From a virus, in IMG/VR virus record IMGVR_UViG_3300031566_000190, positions 1 through 35,453 of that record: a DNA stretch of 35,453 bases; one strand, written 5' to 3'. Both the position numbers and the translations under genes were made by a program. The notes below the pieces were generated by a model. It was not told the origin of the DNA and made no database searches. It worked only from the letters and a program-made list of their open reading frames with translations. Below, one piece after another: positions 15,030 to 20,152 of the stretch. Position 1 is the stretch's first letter. Each line of letters opens with the position of its first letter.

Positions 15030-15199
15030 TGATCGCCCATGTATAGATCGTCAAACGGGGGCATGTATACGTCGGTATCGCGCTCTTCATCACGCTCACT
15101 TTCCCAATTTATCACTTCTTGGCAATCAGCCTCCATGTCCATGCGCTCAGTTATGCAATGCCCCTCGAATTCGCAACCTTCACAGGCGGGGTGTTTCAT
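15026..15199 (-). CDS. Cys-rich acidic small protein (57 aa)
   Basis: The ORF fills the gap between the 64-aa Cys/His-rich protein and the nuclease, with ATGA overlaps at both ends. It begins MKHPACEGCEFEGHC, a CxxC plus nearby Cys pattern, with another Cys about 11 residues on, then becomes very acidic (NWESERDEERDTD). Metal binding is likely. Since the adjacent nuclease resembles Cas4 but lacks its cysteines, a partner role can be imagined, but nothing shows it. Confidence 0.65.
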   Translation of the reverse strand: MKHPACEGCEFEGHCITERMDMEADCQEVINWESERDEERDTDVYMPPFDDLYMGDQ

Positions 15200-15390
15200 T
15201 CCCGATACCTATCAATACCATTCTCGTCAATAAAATGATCCCGCTCTTGACTTTGATGTTGATTTTGGTCTTGATCCCCAAAATATTTGTCCCCCCGATC
15301 CCCGCCGTTACAGTGACGACAAGGGTTGCACTCTGGGCAATTCCCGTGATTACAAATCCTCGATCCGCAATTTCCGCAATGTTCTGACAT
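15196..15390 (-). CDS. Cys/His-rich zinc-finger-like protein (64 aa)
   Basis: The N-terminal half has eight cysteines in close CxxC spacing (CGNCGSRICNHGNCPEC, then CRHC), consistent with two compact zinc sites. The C-terminal half is polar and Gln/Asp/His-rich (DQDQNQHQSQERDHF), suggesting disorder. It lies 5 bases after recT with a weak ribosome site and overlaps the next Cys-rich ORF as ATGA. No family is recognised; nucleic-acid binding in recombination is inference. Confidence 0.65.
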   Translation of the reverse strand: MSEHCGNCGSRICNHGNCPECNPCRHCNGGDRGDKYFGDQDQNQHQSQERDHFIDENGIDRYRE

Positions 15391-15395
15391 GATCG

Positions 15396-16322
15396 TTACC
15401 GTTCGCCAGCGACTTCATCACGGAGCTTTTTCAGCGCCGATCCAGCCCAGGCTGTCGAATTTTTCATCCGCAAATCACTGACATATTTTTTCCCAGGAAT
15501 AATCTTGCCGGTAGGCTCCTTGGTCTTTTTGCCATCCCCGTCCTTTTTCATTTCGGGGAACGATGTCAGCGCCTGGAGCTTTTCCTGCATGGCATCGGTG
15601 TCGCCATCGCAAAATTCGGCCAGCTCTTTCTCCAGGGTGGAAAAGACATCGTCAACGGGTTCCTTGAAAAGTTCACCTTTAGGCGCTTTGTCCTCTGGCT
15701 TGTCATCGGTCGACTGCGCGGGCTTGACGTCGGCTTTGGGATTTGCATTATTATCAACAACCCATTGTTCACTTTCATCATAGGTCCCGGCAAAGACACC
15801 CTGATATGCGCCGCGTAAACCTTGGGCCTCGGATACCTTTTTGATCAACGTTTCTTTCATCGTTTTCCAGAGCGAAAATCCCTTGTCGTATTCGCTGAGT
15901 TTTACGAAAACAAAAAACGGCTTGTCGATGGATTTCCGATATACGGCAGTATAGGCCCCGATCAATTCGCCACGTTCAACAAGGGAATATGAATGTTCGG
16001 GAATACCATTGACGACCTTGAAGTCATCGTTTGTATAGACCGCATCGGTAACATGGCCATTATAGTCCGGCTGCTCCTGCGCCTTTCTACGGAAAAAATC
16101 GCGGCCACAAAAAATAGATGCTGGCTTTGACGCATCATATTTGACAGCCCAAATTTCCCGTTTAAACGGATTTGCTCCCAGGCCTTTGCCAAGGGTCATG
16201 AAAAATGTAAACTCCGCTTCACTCAGACCGGCGGCGAATAACTTTCTGATCTCATTTACATTTGACCAGATTTCAACTGCCGCATCCTTCAAACTCTTTC
16301 TCTTCTCAATAGCTTCGCTCAT
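15396..16322 (-). CDS. recT: RecT/Bet-family single-strand annealing protein
   Basis: A 308-aa protein with the RecT/Bet family pattern: FAAGLSEAEFTFFMTLGKGLG, NPFKREIWAVKY, then SIFCGRDFFRRKAQEQPDYNG, a beta-rich middle (SYSLVERGELIGAYTAVYRK) and KETLIKKVSEAQGLRGAYQG before the variable tail. Such proteins anneal complementary strands during phage recombination and replication. Residues about 195-308 form a low-complexity acidic/lysine tail (KPAQSTDDKPEDKAPKGE) and a final helical piece, which may bind host SSB, by inference. AAAGGAGG precedes the ATG. The partner nuclease is at 14400-15029. Confidence 0.88.
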   Translation of the reverse strand: MSEAIEKRKSLKDAAVEIWSNVNEIRKLFAAGLSEAEFTFFMTLGKGLGANPFKREIWAVKYDASKPASIFCGRDFFRRKAQEQPDYNGHVTDAVYTNDDFKVVNGIPEHSYSLVERGELIGAYTAVYRKSIDKPFFVFVKLSEYDKGFSLWKTMKETLIKKVSEAQGLRGAYQGVFAGTYDESEQWVVDNNANPKADVKPAQSTDDKPEDKAPKGELFKEPVDDVFSTLEKELAEFCDGDTDAMQEKLQALTSFPEMKKDGDGKKTKEPTGKIIPGKKYVSDLRMKNSTAWAGSALKKLRDEVAGER

Positions 16323-16357
16323 TTTTTATATTCCTCCTTTAGAAATATTTTAACAAA

Positions 16358-16624
16358 TCAATCCCACGGATAACGCTTCCCCGGCGCGATACATTTGCCA
16401 TCAGTGGCCATGCACCCATCGGGGATCCCATCGCTATCCAGATCGTTGAGCCTGCAATGATAGCAGTCCTCGCGGGTTGCCTTGGGGAGCATCTCCGGGT
16501 AGAATATCTTTTTGCAGTCAGGACATATTCCGTGGCTGTCCCGGTCCGTGGCCGGGCGGTCGGGCACGATCACCCACTCGCCGTTTACCTTGATGCGGGC
16601 GCAGCCAGCGCATGCGATAATCAT
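16358..16624 (-). CDS. Zinc-ribbon protein with Ca-loop-like segment
   Basis: An 88-aa protein with CAGCARIKVNGEWV and HGICPDCKKIFYPE, the two halves of a four-Cys ribbon like the short zinc ribbons attached to some bacterial signalling proteins. A second Cys group follows (CYHC, C, C) around LNDLDSDGIPDGC, which looks like a thrombospondin type 3 or EF-hand-type calcium loop. It is linked by ATGA to the small membrane protein upstream. Function is unknown; DNA or RNA binding is possible. Confidence 0.65.
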   Translation of the reverse strand: MIIACAGCARIKVNGEWVIVPDRPATDRDSHGICPDCKKIFYPEMLPKATREDCYHCRLNDLDSDGIPDGCMATDGKCIAPGKRYPWD

Positions 16625-16764
16625 CGGTCACTCCCGATCATCGAATTACTAAGCATGGCACATCCGAGCATGGCAAGCGCCCAGCCGAAATGCCCTCGCA
16701 GTATGCAGCAGGCGGCCAGGATGATGCAGAGAATTTCCAGGGCGAGGAATTGCCGGGAAGTCAT
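16621..16764 (-). CDS. Small membrane protein (47 aa)
   Basis: The ATG at 16764 lies 2 bases after the previous stop, with CAGGG upstream; a longer frame from 16830 would overlap that gene heavily and is rejected. Residues about 8-40 are hydrophobic with a Cys-Cys pair (LEILCIILAACCILRG, then WALAMLGCAML), giving one or two membrane segments. It ends in an ATGA overlap. Early-expressed small membrane proteins in phages may act in exclusion or host takeover, but nothing here shows that. Confidence 0.6.
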   Translation of the reverse strand: MTSRQFLALEILCIILAACCILRGHFGWALAMLGCAMLSNSMIGSDR

Positions 16765-16766
16765 GA

Positions 16767-17030
16767 TTACGCCCTGATATTTTTTGGACCTAAAAATCCG
16801 ATCATTTCCTGGATAGTATCGAAATTCCAAAATTTGGGATGTGGGTTAGCGATATATAATTTGAATTTCAACTCGATCGGTTCTTTTTTAATATCATGAT
16901 GCCACAATACCATTTCAATACTTATCGGCATATTCGGGAAAACTTCCATCGCCCGTTTCATTGCTTCCATCATCTGCTTTTGGGTTGCGCCTTGGTTTTT
17001 TTTGCCAAACCATTTTTTTAATAAATTCAT
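16767..17030 (-). CDS. Hypothetical protein (87 aa)
   Basis: The ATG at 17030 has AAAGGAGG 5 bases upstream; a 114-aa reading from 17111 would overlap the zinc-ribbon gene and is less likely. The protein opens MNLLKKWFGKKNQGAT with a basic helix, then QMMEAMKRAMEVFPNMP, then a beta-like section with HHDIKKEPIELKFKLYI. It is an alpha+beta protein of unknown function within the early block. Confidence 0.65.
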   Translation of the reverse strand: MNLLKKWFGKKNQGATQKQMMEAMKRAMEVFPNMPISIEMVLWHHDIKKEPIELKFKLYIANPHPKFWNFDTIQEMIGFLGPKNIRA

Positions 17031-17041
17031 ATTTCCTCCTT

Positions 17042-17212
17042 TTAATACAACCGTAAAACCTGCAGCAACCTGAACCACCGCCACGGTTTGCCACTCGCTT
17101 TGCGCCAACACGTGCGGCAGATTTCCTTGTACCGCGTCCCGATCAAATGCCCGGTATCAGCCCTGACGCTTCGCAAATGCTTCGCCTCAAACCCGCAATC
17201 AGGGCAGGTCAT
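17042..17212 (-). CDS. Zinc-ribbon protein (56 aa)
   Basis: The ATG at 17212 is coupled by ATGA to the upstream 46-aa ORF, with GTGAAGAG before it. The protein is basic and contains CPDCGFEAKH and a later CRTC (about 36-39), a four-Cys treble-clef or ribbon layout. The C-terminal tail is Arg/Trp rich (KPWRWFRLLQVLRL). It is likely to bind zinc and nucleic acid; the exact role is unknown. Confidence 0.65.
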   Translation of the reverse strand: MTCPDCGFEAKHLRSVRADTGHLIGTRYKEICRTCWRKASGKPWRWFRLLQVLRLY

Positions 17213-17349
17213 CTCTTCACCGCCGCCCACAGCGCCGCCCGGACCCATGCCGCCGCCTTGCGCCCCTTGCGCTTCAGGATGACCAACAATTCAGGTTCAA
17301 CCCGCTGTGTCCAGAGTACCATCTTTTTGGGATCTTTTATGCGAGGCAT
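17209..17349 (-). CDS. Small basic protein, ribbon-helix-helix-like (46 aa)
   Basis: A 46-aa ORF starting at ATG 17349 and ending in an ATGA overlap. It is strongly basic, with a short strand (MVLWTQRVEPELL) followed by helices (ILKRKGRKAAAWVRAALWAAVKR). That order of strand, helix and AAAWVR is what small ribbon-helix-helix regulators look like, but the match is loose. As the second gene behind the promoter at 17537-17565 it could be an autoregulator; this is inference. Confidence 0.55.
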   Translation of the reverse strand: MPRIKDPKKMVLWTQRVEPELLVILKRKGRKAAAWVRAALWAAVKR

Positions 17350-17510
17350 TTTATACCCAAAACATAAACGTCGATTGAATATAAAATATCAGCAAGGTAA
17401 ACTGCTTTCGCAGACAGCATCCCAGGGCGGCCGTCCTTCCTATTCGCTTTACCGATCTTGTCAAAAAAGTAATCCCATGCCAAATCCATTTTAGCAAGTT
17501 CGTTTTTCAT
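17337..17510 (-). CDS. First gene of the recombination operon (57 aa)
   Basis: The ATG at 17510 has a strong AAAGGAGG 5 bases upstream and is the first start after the promoter. The product is 57 aa, helical, with WDYFFDKIGKANRKDGRPGML and then SAKAVYLADILYSIDVYVLG. It overlaps the 46-aa gene by 13 bases. No family recognised. First position after an early-type promoter suggests an early host- or regulation-directed role, by position only. Confidence 0.65.
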   Translation of the reverse strand: MKNELAKMDLAWDYFFDKIGKANRKDGRPGMLSAKAVYLADILYSIDVYVLGIKCLA

Positions 17511-17536
17511 TCAAGCCTCCTTTGTCGTACATATAA

Positions 17537-17565
17537 GTTATACAATAAAATGTTATACTTGTCAA
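17537..17565 (-). promoter_or_regulatory. Promoter of the recombination operon with operator-like repeats
   Basis: TTGACA (17565-17560) and TATAAC (17542-17537) are separated by 17 bases on the minus strand. On the plus strand GTTATAC occurs twice, at 17537-17543 and 17552-17558, so both copies sit within the promoter. A TGTATA-AAA-TATACA dyad lies just upstream at 17584-17598. These are candidate repressor sites. The non-coding gap 17511-17612 holds nothing else I can see. Confidence 0.72.
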
Positions 17566-17612
17566 CAATAAAATGAGCGAATGTATAAAATATACACACA
17601 AAACTTCTGAGC

Positions 17613-18296
17613 TCAGGATTTTGTTTCCAGGGCGGCGAAATCCAATTTCTTGTTGACCAACGTACCGTCTATGCGCTTTTGGGCGATTTCGCAGTATTTC
17701 TCTGATATCTCTATACCGATAAACTGGCGGCCCAATAGCTTGGCTGCAACGCCGGTTGTGCCTGAGCCGAAAAAGGGGTCGAGGATGATGTCGTTTTCAT
17801 CTGAATAATTATTGACTATATCCTTCCAAAGGCGAATTGGTTTTGGACAAATATGACCAATGGCACTATTGTCATTCAAAAAACCATTGTCAACATAATG
17901 TTCAAATACATCGCTATCACGTTGACGTTTATGTTTTCCATAAAAAAGTATTGGTTCCCATTTTGCGAAATGAGCGATTGAAGCGCCACCATGAGCATTG
18001 GATTTTATCCAACTTCCTATCTCTGCTGGAAATAAAGATAACCATAAATTGAGATTTTGTCTTCCGGGAGTAATTATAATATTTAAGCAAATCCTTCTTA
18101 TGGCGTCAAACCACAAATTTACTAATTCACAATATTCGGATTGAGATTTATTGTCGTCGTAATTATCATACTTCAAATTGATATTATACGGTGGATCGGT
18201 CAGCACCAAGTCCACGCTCTTGTCGGGGATGCCTTTCATTATCTCCAGGCAATCGCCGCAAATAATTTTGTTTACAAAGTCACCGGGGTATATCAC
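17613..18296 (-). CDS. Small beta-class DNA N-methyltransferase
   Basis: The GTG at 18296 overlaps the stop of the cytosine methyltransferase as GTGA, giving 227 aa. Motif IV TDPPYN is near residue 37 and motif I DPFFGSGTTG near residue 182, the beta-class order, so it should methylate N6-adenine or N4-cytosine. It is close to a minimal catalytic domain, with a short recognition region (about 60-165). Opening GDFVNKIICGDCLEIM and ending RIDGTLVNKKLDF mark it as a paralogue of the 464-aa enzyme at 12204. A longer reading from 18350 would extend into the 38-bp repeat and is not favoured. It is the last gene of the methylation block. Confidence 0.88.
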   Translation of the reverse strand: MIYPGDFVNKIICGDCLEIMKGIPDKSVDLVLTDPPYNINLKYDNYDDNKSQSEYCELVNLWFDAIRRICLNIIITPGRQNLNLWLSLFPAEIGSWIKSNAHGGASIAHFAKWEPILFYGKHKRQRDSDVFEHYVDNGFLNDNSAIGHICPKPIRLWKDIVNNYSDENDIILDPFFGSGTTGVAAKLLGRQFIGIEISEKYCEIAQKRIDGTLVNKKLDFAALETKS

Positions 18297-18330
18297 TTCC
18301 CCTCCCGGTCCCGGACGTACTGCTCCAGGG
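18293..18330. repeat. 38-bp direct repeat, copy 1 (end of cytosine methyltransferase)
   Basis: Identical at 35 of 38 positions to 19072-19109 in the same orientation. It covers the stop/start overlap and last codons of the methyltransferase, encoding LEQYVRDREGK. The pair flanks the methyltransferase gene. Confidence 0.9.
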
Positions 18331-19075
18331 ATGCAGTCAAGATATTCCATGCCATTGCAGCCACTGCCGGAACTTGTCCATTTCCAATAGCTGCAAGTCT
18401 GTCCATTTGATAGGCCAGCCCATCCACAATTCCCCGATGACCGGATTCAGTTTCCCAGCTTTGCAGATTGTCTTTGATTTTATAACAGTCGTCAAAGATG
18501 CTCCCCATCTTCTTCCATCCTTCGCTATTTCTGATGTTCCTTCCAATGTTCTGCACCCCGTTGAGTCTATCTCTGTTTTGCATATAGTTGGCCATAATCC
18601 AGATTCTATCTCGTTTATGCGGCGCCCCGGCGTCAACAGCTCCCAGCACTCCCCAAATTGCATCATACCCCATCGTGGCCAAGTCTCCAAGGACTGTTCC
18701 AAGTCCACGAATAACCAGCGCTGGGGAATTTTCCACGAAGCAGTAACGAGGTTGTATTTCGCGAATGATCCTGGCAAACTCTCCCCACAGTCCAGATCGT
18801 TCTCCACCGATACCTTTTCTTTTCCCTGCGACTGAAATATCTTGGCATGGGAATCCTCCACAGACAACATCGACTTTTCCTCGCCATGGCTTTCCGTCAA
18901 AGGTTCTGACGTCATCCCAGATCGGGAACTTTGGCAAGATTCCGTCTCGTTGTCGCTGCAATAAGACTTCTCGGCAGTAAGGTTCAATTTCAACAGCACA
19001 TACTGTGGTATGTCCGAGAAGGATTCCGCCGAGGATACCCCCCCCTGCTCCTGCAAATAAGTGTAGCTCATTCAC
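18293..19075 (-). CDS. C5-cytosine DNA methyltransferase
   Basis: A compact 260-aa C5 methyltransferase starting at GTG 19075, which overlaps the preceding stop as GTGA. The motifs are in the standard order: I ELHLFAGAGGG (residues 3-13), IV with catalytic Cys GGFPCQDIS, VI ENSPAL, VIII RDRIWI, and IX-X AIGNGQVPAVAA near the end. The target-recognition part is short (about 170-215). The C-terminus LEQYVRDREGK repeats the C-terminus of the upstream zinc-finger protein, because the gene is flanked by a 38-bp direct repeat. A second long frame (18337-19071) runs inside it. Modification of phage DNA against host restriction is the likely job. Confidence 0.9.
   Translation of the reverse strand: MNELHLFAGAGGGILGGILLGHTTVCAVEIEPYCREVLLQRQRDGILPKFPIWDDVRTFDGKPWRGKVDVVCGGFPCQDISVAGKRKGIGGERSGLWGEFARIIREIQPRYCFVENSPALVIRGLGTVLGDLATMGYDAIWGVLGAVDAGAPHKRDRIWIMANYMQNRDRLNGVQNIGRNIRNSEGWKKMGSIFDDCYKIKDNLQSWETESGHRGIVDGLAYQMDRLAAIGNGQVPAVAAMAWNILTASLEQYVRDREGK
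18337..19071 (-). CDS. Second frame inside the cytosine methyltransferase (244 codons)
   Basis: An ATG 4 bases after the methyltransferase start opens a +1 frame that stays open for 244 codons, covering 94 percent of that gene. It begins MSYTYLQEQGGVSSAESF and ends with MGWPIKWTDLQLLEMDKF. I recall phage proteins with this kind of start (SSAE, FSDIP) and with a WMGWPIxWTDL ending next to C5 methyltransferases, but I cannot confirm this here. Random sequence would rarely stay open so long. The alternative is that constraint on methyltransferase codons keeps it open. Whether it is translated is unknown; it is rich in Ser, Glu and Trp and has no catalytic motif I recognise. Confidence 0.45.
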   Translation of the reverse strand: MSYTYLQEQGGVSSAESFSDIPQYVLLKLNLTAEKSYCSDNETESCQSSRSGMTSEPLTESHGEEKSMLSVEDSHAKIFQSQGKEKVSVENDLDCGESLPGSFAKYNLVTASWKIPQRWLFVDLEQSLETWPRWGMMQFGECWELLTPGRRINEIESGLWPTICKTEIDSTGCRTLEGTSEIAKDGRRWGASLTTVIKSKTICKAGKLNPVIGELWMGWPIKWTDLQLLEMDKFRQWLQWHGIS

Positions 19076-19109
19076 TTTGCCTCCCGCTCCCGGACGTACT
19101 GCTCCAGGG
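19072..19109. repeat. 38-bp direct repeat, copy 2 (end of zinc-finger ORF)
   Basis: The partner of 18293-18330, with 3 mismatches. It encodes LEQYVREREAK at the C-terminus of the zinc-finger protein and includes the GTGA start of the cytosine methyltransferase. Confidence 0.9.
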
Positions 19110-19281
19110 CGGTGAGGCGGGTTTCGACCTGTGCAATCTTCGATGCCAGATTTTTCCCCTTCCAAAAAGCATCATGGCAATCAGGCCCGCAATCCATCTG
19201 CCAGCTCGTAACCGGGGAAAAGATTTTTTGGCAATTTCGACAAGGTTTGTCTGGGTAACGCTTTGTCCTCACTTTGGCCAT
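19072..19281 (-). CDS. Zinc-finger/coiled-coil protein (69 aa)
   Basis: The first gene behind the consensus promoter, with AAGGAGG 8 bases before the ATG. It opens with a basic stretch (MAKVRTKRYPDKP), then a four-Cys finger, CRNCQKIFSP and CGPDCHDAF (CxxC...CxxxC), then a short coiled coil ending LEQYVREREAK. Zinc and nucleic-acid binding is likely. It sits directly before the cytosine methyltransferase, overlapping as GTGA, so it might regulate the methylation block; that is inference. Confidence 0.7.
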   Translation of the reverse strand: MAKVRTKRYPDKPCRNCQKIFSPVTSWQMDCGPDCHDAFWKGKNLASKIAQVETRLTALEQYVREREAK

Positions 19282-19304
19282 ATCATACCTCCTTATTCTA
19301 TATC

Positions 19305-19321
19305 TAATGCGTTAATGCATT
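19305..19321 (-). promoter_or_regulatory. Operator-like TAATGC repeats
   Basis: On the plus strand TAATGC occurs at 19305-19310 and 19313-19318, the second inside the palindrome AATGCATT (19314-19321). These lie between the promoter -10 and the first gene, where a repressor could block transcription. No matching regulator is identified. Confidence 0.4.
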
Positions 19322-19329
19322 GACACACT

Positions 19330-19358
19330 ATTATAGGCGATATTACAGCCCATGTCAA
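19330..19358 (-). promoter_or_regulatory. Consensus promoter of the methylation block
   Basis: A perfect TTGACA (19358-19353) and perfect TATAAT (19335-19330) with a 17-base spacer on the minus strand, the full sigma70-type consensus. It lies between the late-operon terminator and the zinc-finger gene and should be a strong early promoter for the host polymerase. Confidence 0.85.
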
Positions 19359-19387
19359 TACCCTAAATGATTATTATAAAGAAATGC

Positions 19388-19414
19388 TCCCCGGAACCAT
19401 GGGCACTCCGGGGA
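19388..19414 (-). terminator. Probable terminator of the late operon
   Basis: An 8-bp GC-rich stem, TCCCCGGA (19388-19395) with TCCGGGGA (19407-19414), and an 11-base loop lie 15 bases after the last late gene. On the minus strand it is followed by GCATTTCTTT, an imperfect U tract, so termination may be partial. It separates the structural operon from the methylation promoter. Confidence 0.7.
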
Positions 19415-19429
19415 ACACAAAGGAGGAGC

Positions 19430-19783
19430 TTACTTGCGCTTGCCGTTTGTCTTGCGCTTGTCAATCCAGGCGTAAATCTGCCTTGTCATCTCGGCGTTTT
19501 TGATCGACGTTTCATTGAGGCCTTTTATCTCGGTTTCGATGATGGCTATTTTTTCCAAGATATAGCCGTAGTTCATTTCAAGTTTCAGGATGCGGTCCTT
19601 TCGTGCGGCGGCCTCTCGTTCTATCGTTGCGATATTGTCGCTGTTCTCTTTGAATTTTTCATGGCAAGGTCGTTTCACTTCGGTAGAATCTTTTTTCAAT
19701 ATGGCCTCCGTTACTATTTTGACAGCGCCGAGGATAGCCAGAAGTCCGGCGCAGACCAAAACGACAAATTGATATTGCGGCAT
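19430..19783 (-). CDS. Membrane/coiled-coil protein, haemolysin XhlA-like shape
   Basis: A 117-aa protein with one N-terminal membrane segment (about 5-28, QFVVLVCAGLLAILGAVKIV) and a long coiled coil after it (ENSDNIATIEREAAARKDRIL...), ending in a Lys/Arg tail. In shape it is like lysis-accessory proteins, but orientation differs from XhlA, whose membrane segment is C-terminal. It is the last gene of the late operon, following two other small membrane proteins. Function in lysis or membrane remodelling is inferred from these neighbours only. Confidence 0.65.
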   Translation of the reverse strand: MPQYQFVVLVCAGLLAILGAVKIVTEAILKKDSTEVKRPCHEKFKENSDNIATIEREAAARKDRILKLEMNYGYILEKIAIIETEIKGLNETSIKNAEMTRQIYAWIDKRKTNGKRK

Positions 19784-19785
19784 TA

Positions 19786-19956
19786 TTATTTTTCGATTTT
19801 CTTTTGGTAGACATTAGCCCCAAAATAAAAACCGATCTCGCCCAGGACAACGACCGTCCATTCGGCAAACGTTCCGATTTTAAAGAACATTGCTGCAGAC
19901 GCTACGACAAACACCGCCCAAAGAAACAGATATTTTCTCCCACCTAAACGTCCCAT
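19786..19956 (-). CDS. Small two-segment membrane protein, holin candidate (56 aa)
   Basis: The ATG at 19956 has AGGGAGG 6 bases upstream. The product has a basic start (MGRLGGRKY), a hydrophobic stretch FLWAVFVVASAAMFF, a short turn, a second stretch EWTVVVLGEIGFYFGA, and a basic end (QKKIEK). This two-helix, short-loop, basic-tail form is that of many small phage holins. It lies between two other small membrane genes. No direct proof; an antiholin is equally possible. Confidence 0.65.
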   Translation of the reverse strand: MGRLGGRKYLFLWAVFVVASAAMFFKIGTFAEWTVVVLGEIGFYFGANVYQKKIEK

Positions 19957-19957
19957 G

Positions 19958-20143
19958 TTAACCTCCCTTTACAATTTTGATCACGTAGGAAATGAATATG
20001 CCTACAATAAAAATAATGGTTGCGCTGACCTTTTTGGGCAATACCAGAATGGCCGTTGCGATAGCCGTGGAACATATCAATCCCAGCTTTATTTCCCACG
20101 CCACCGCAACGATCAATCTCAGAACATTGATTATCTTTTTCAT
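19958..20143 (-). CDS. Small membrane protein (61 aa)
   Basis: AGGAGG lies 6 bases before the ATG. Two hydrophobic segments are visible (about 8-35 and 40-58, including IIFIVGIFISYVI), with a short PKKVS turn between and a KIVKGG end. It is directly followed by the 56-aa holin candidate. The pair could be a holin/antiholin set. No export signal or enzyme motif is present. Confidence 0.65.
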   Translation of the reverse strand: MKKIINVLRLIVAVAWEIKLGLICSTAIATAILVLPKKVSATIIFIVGIFISYVIKIVKGG

Positions 20144-20152
20144 GCTAACCTC

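Noticed and set aside
14905-15387. 160-codon plus-strand frame in the recombination block
   Set aside because: Opposite three coupled minus-strand genes with ATGA overlaps; no supporting signals.
16764-16830. N-terminal extension of the 47-aa membrane protein
   Set aside because: It would overlap the 87-aa gene by over 60 bases, and the ATG at 16764 fits the operon spacing better.
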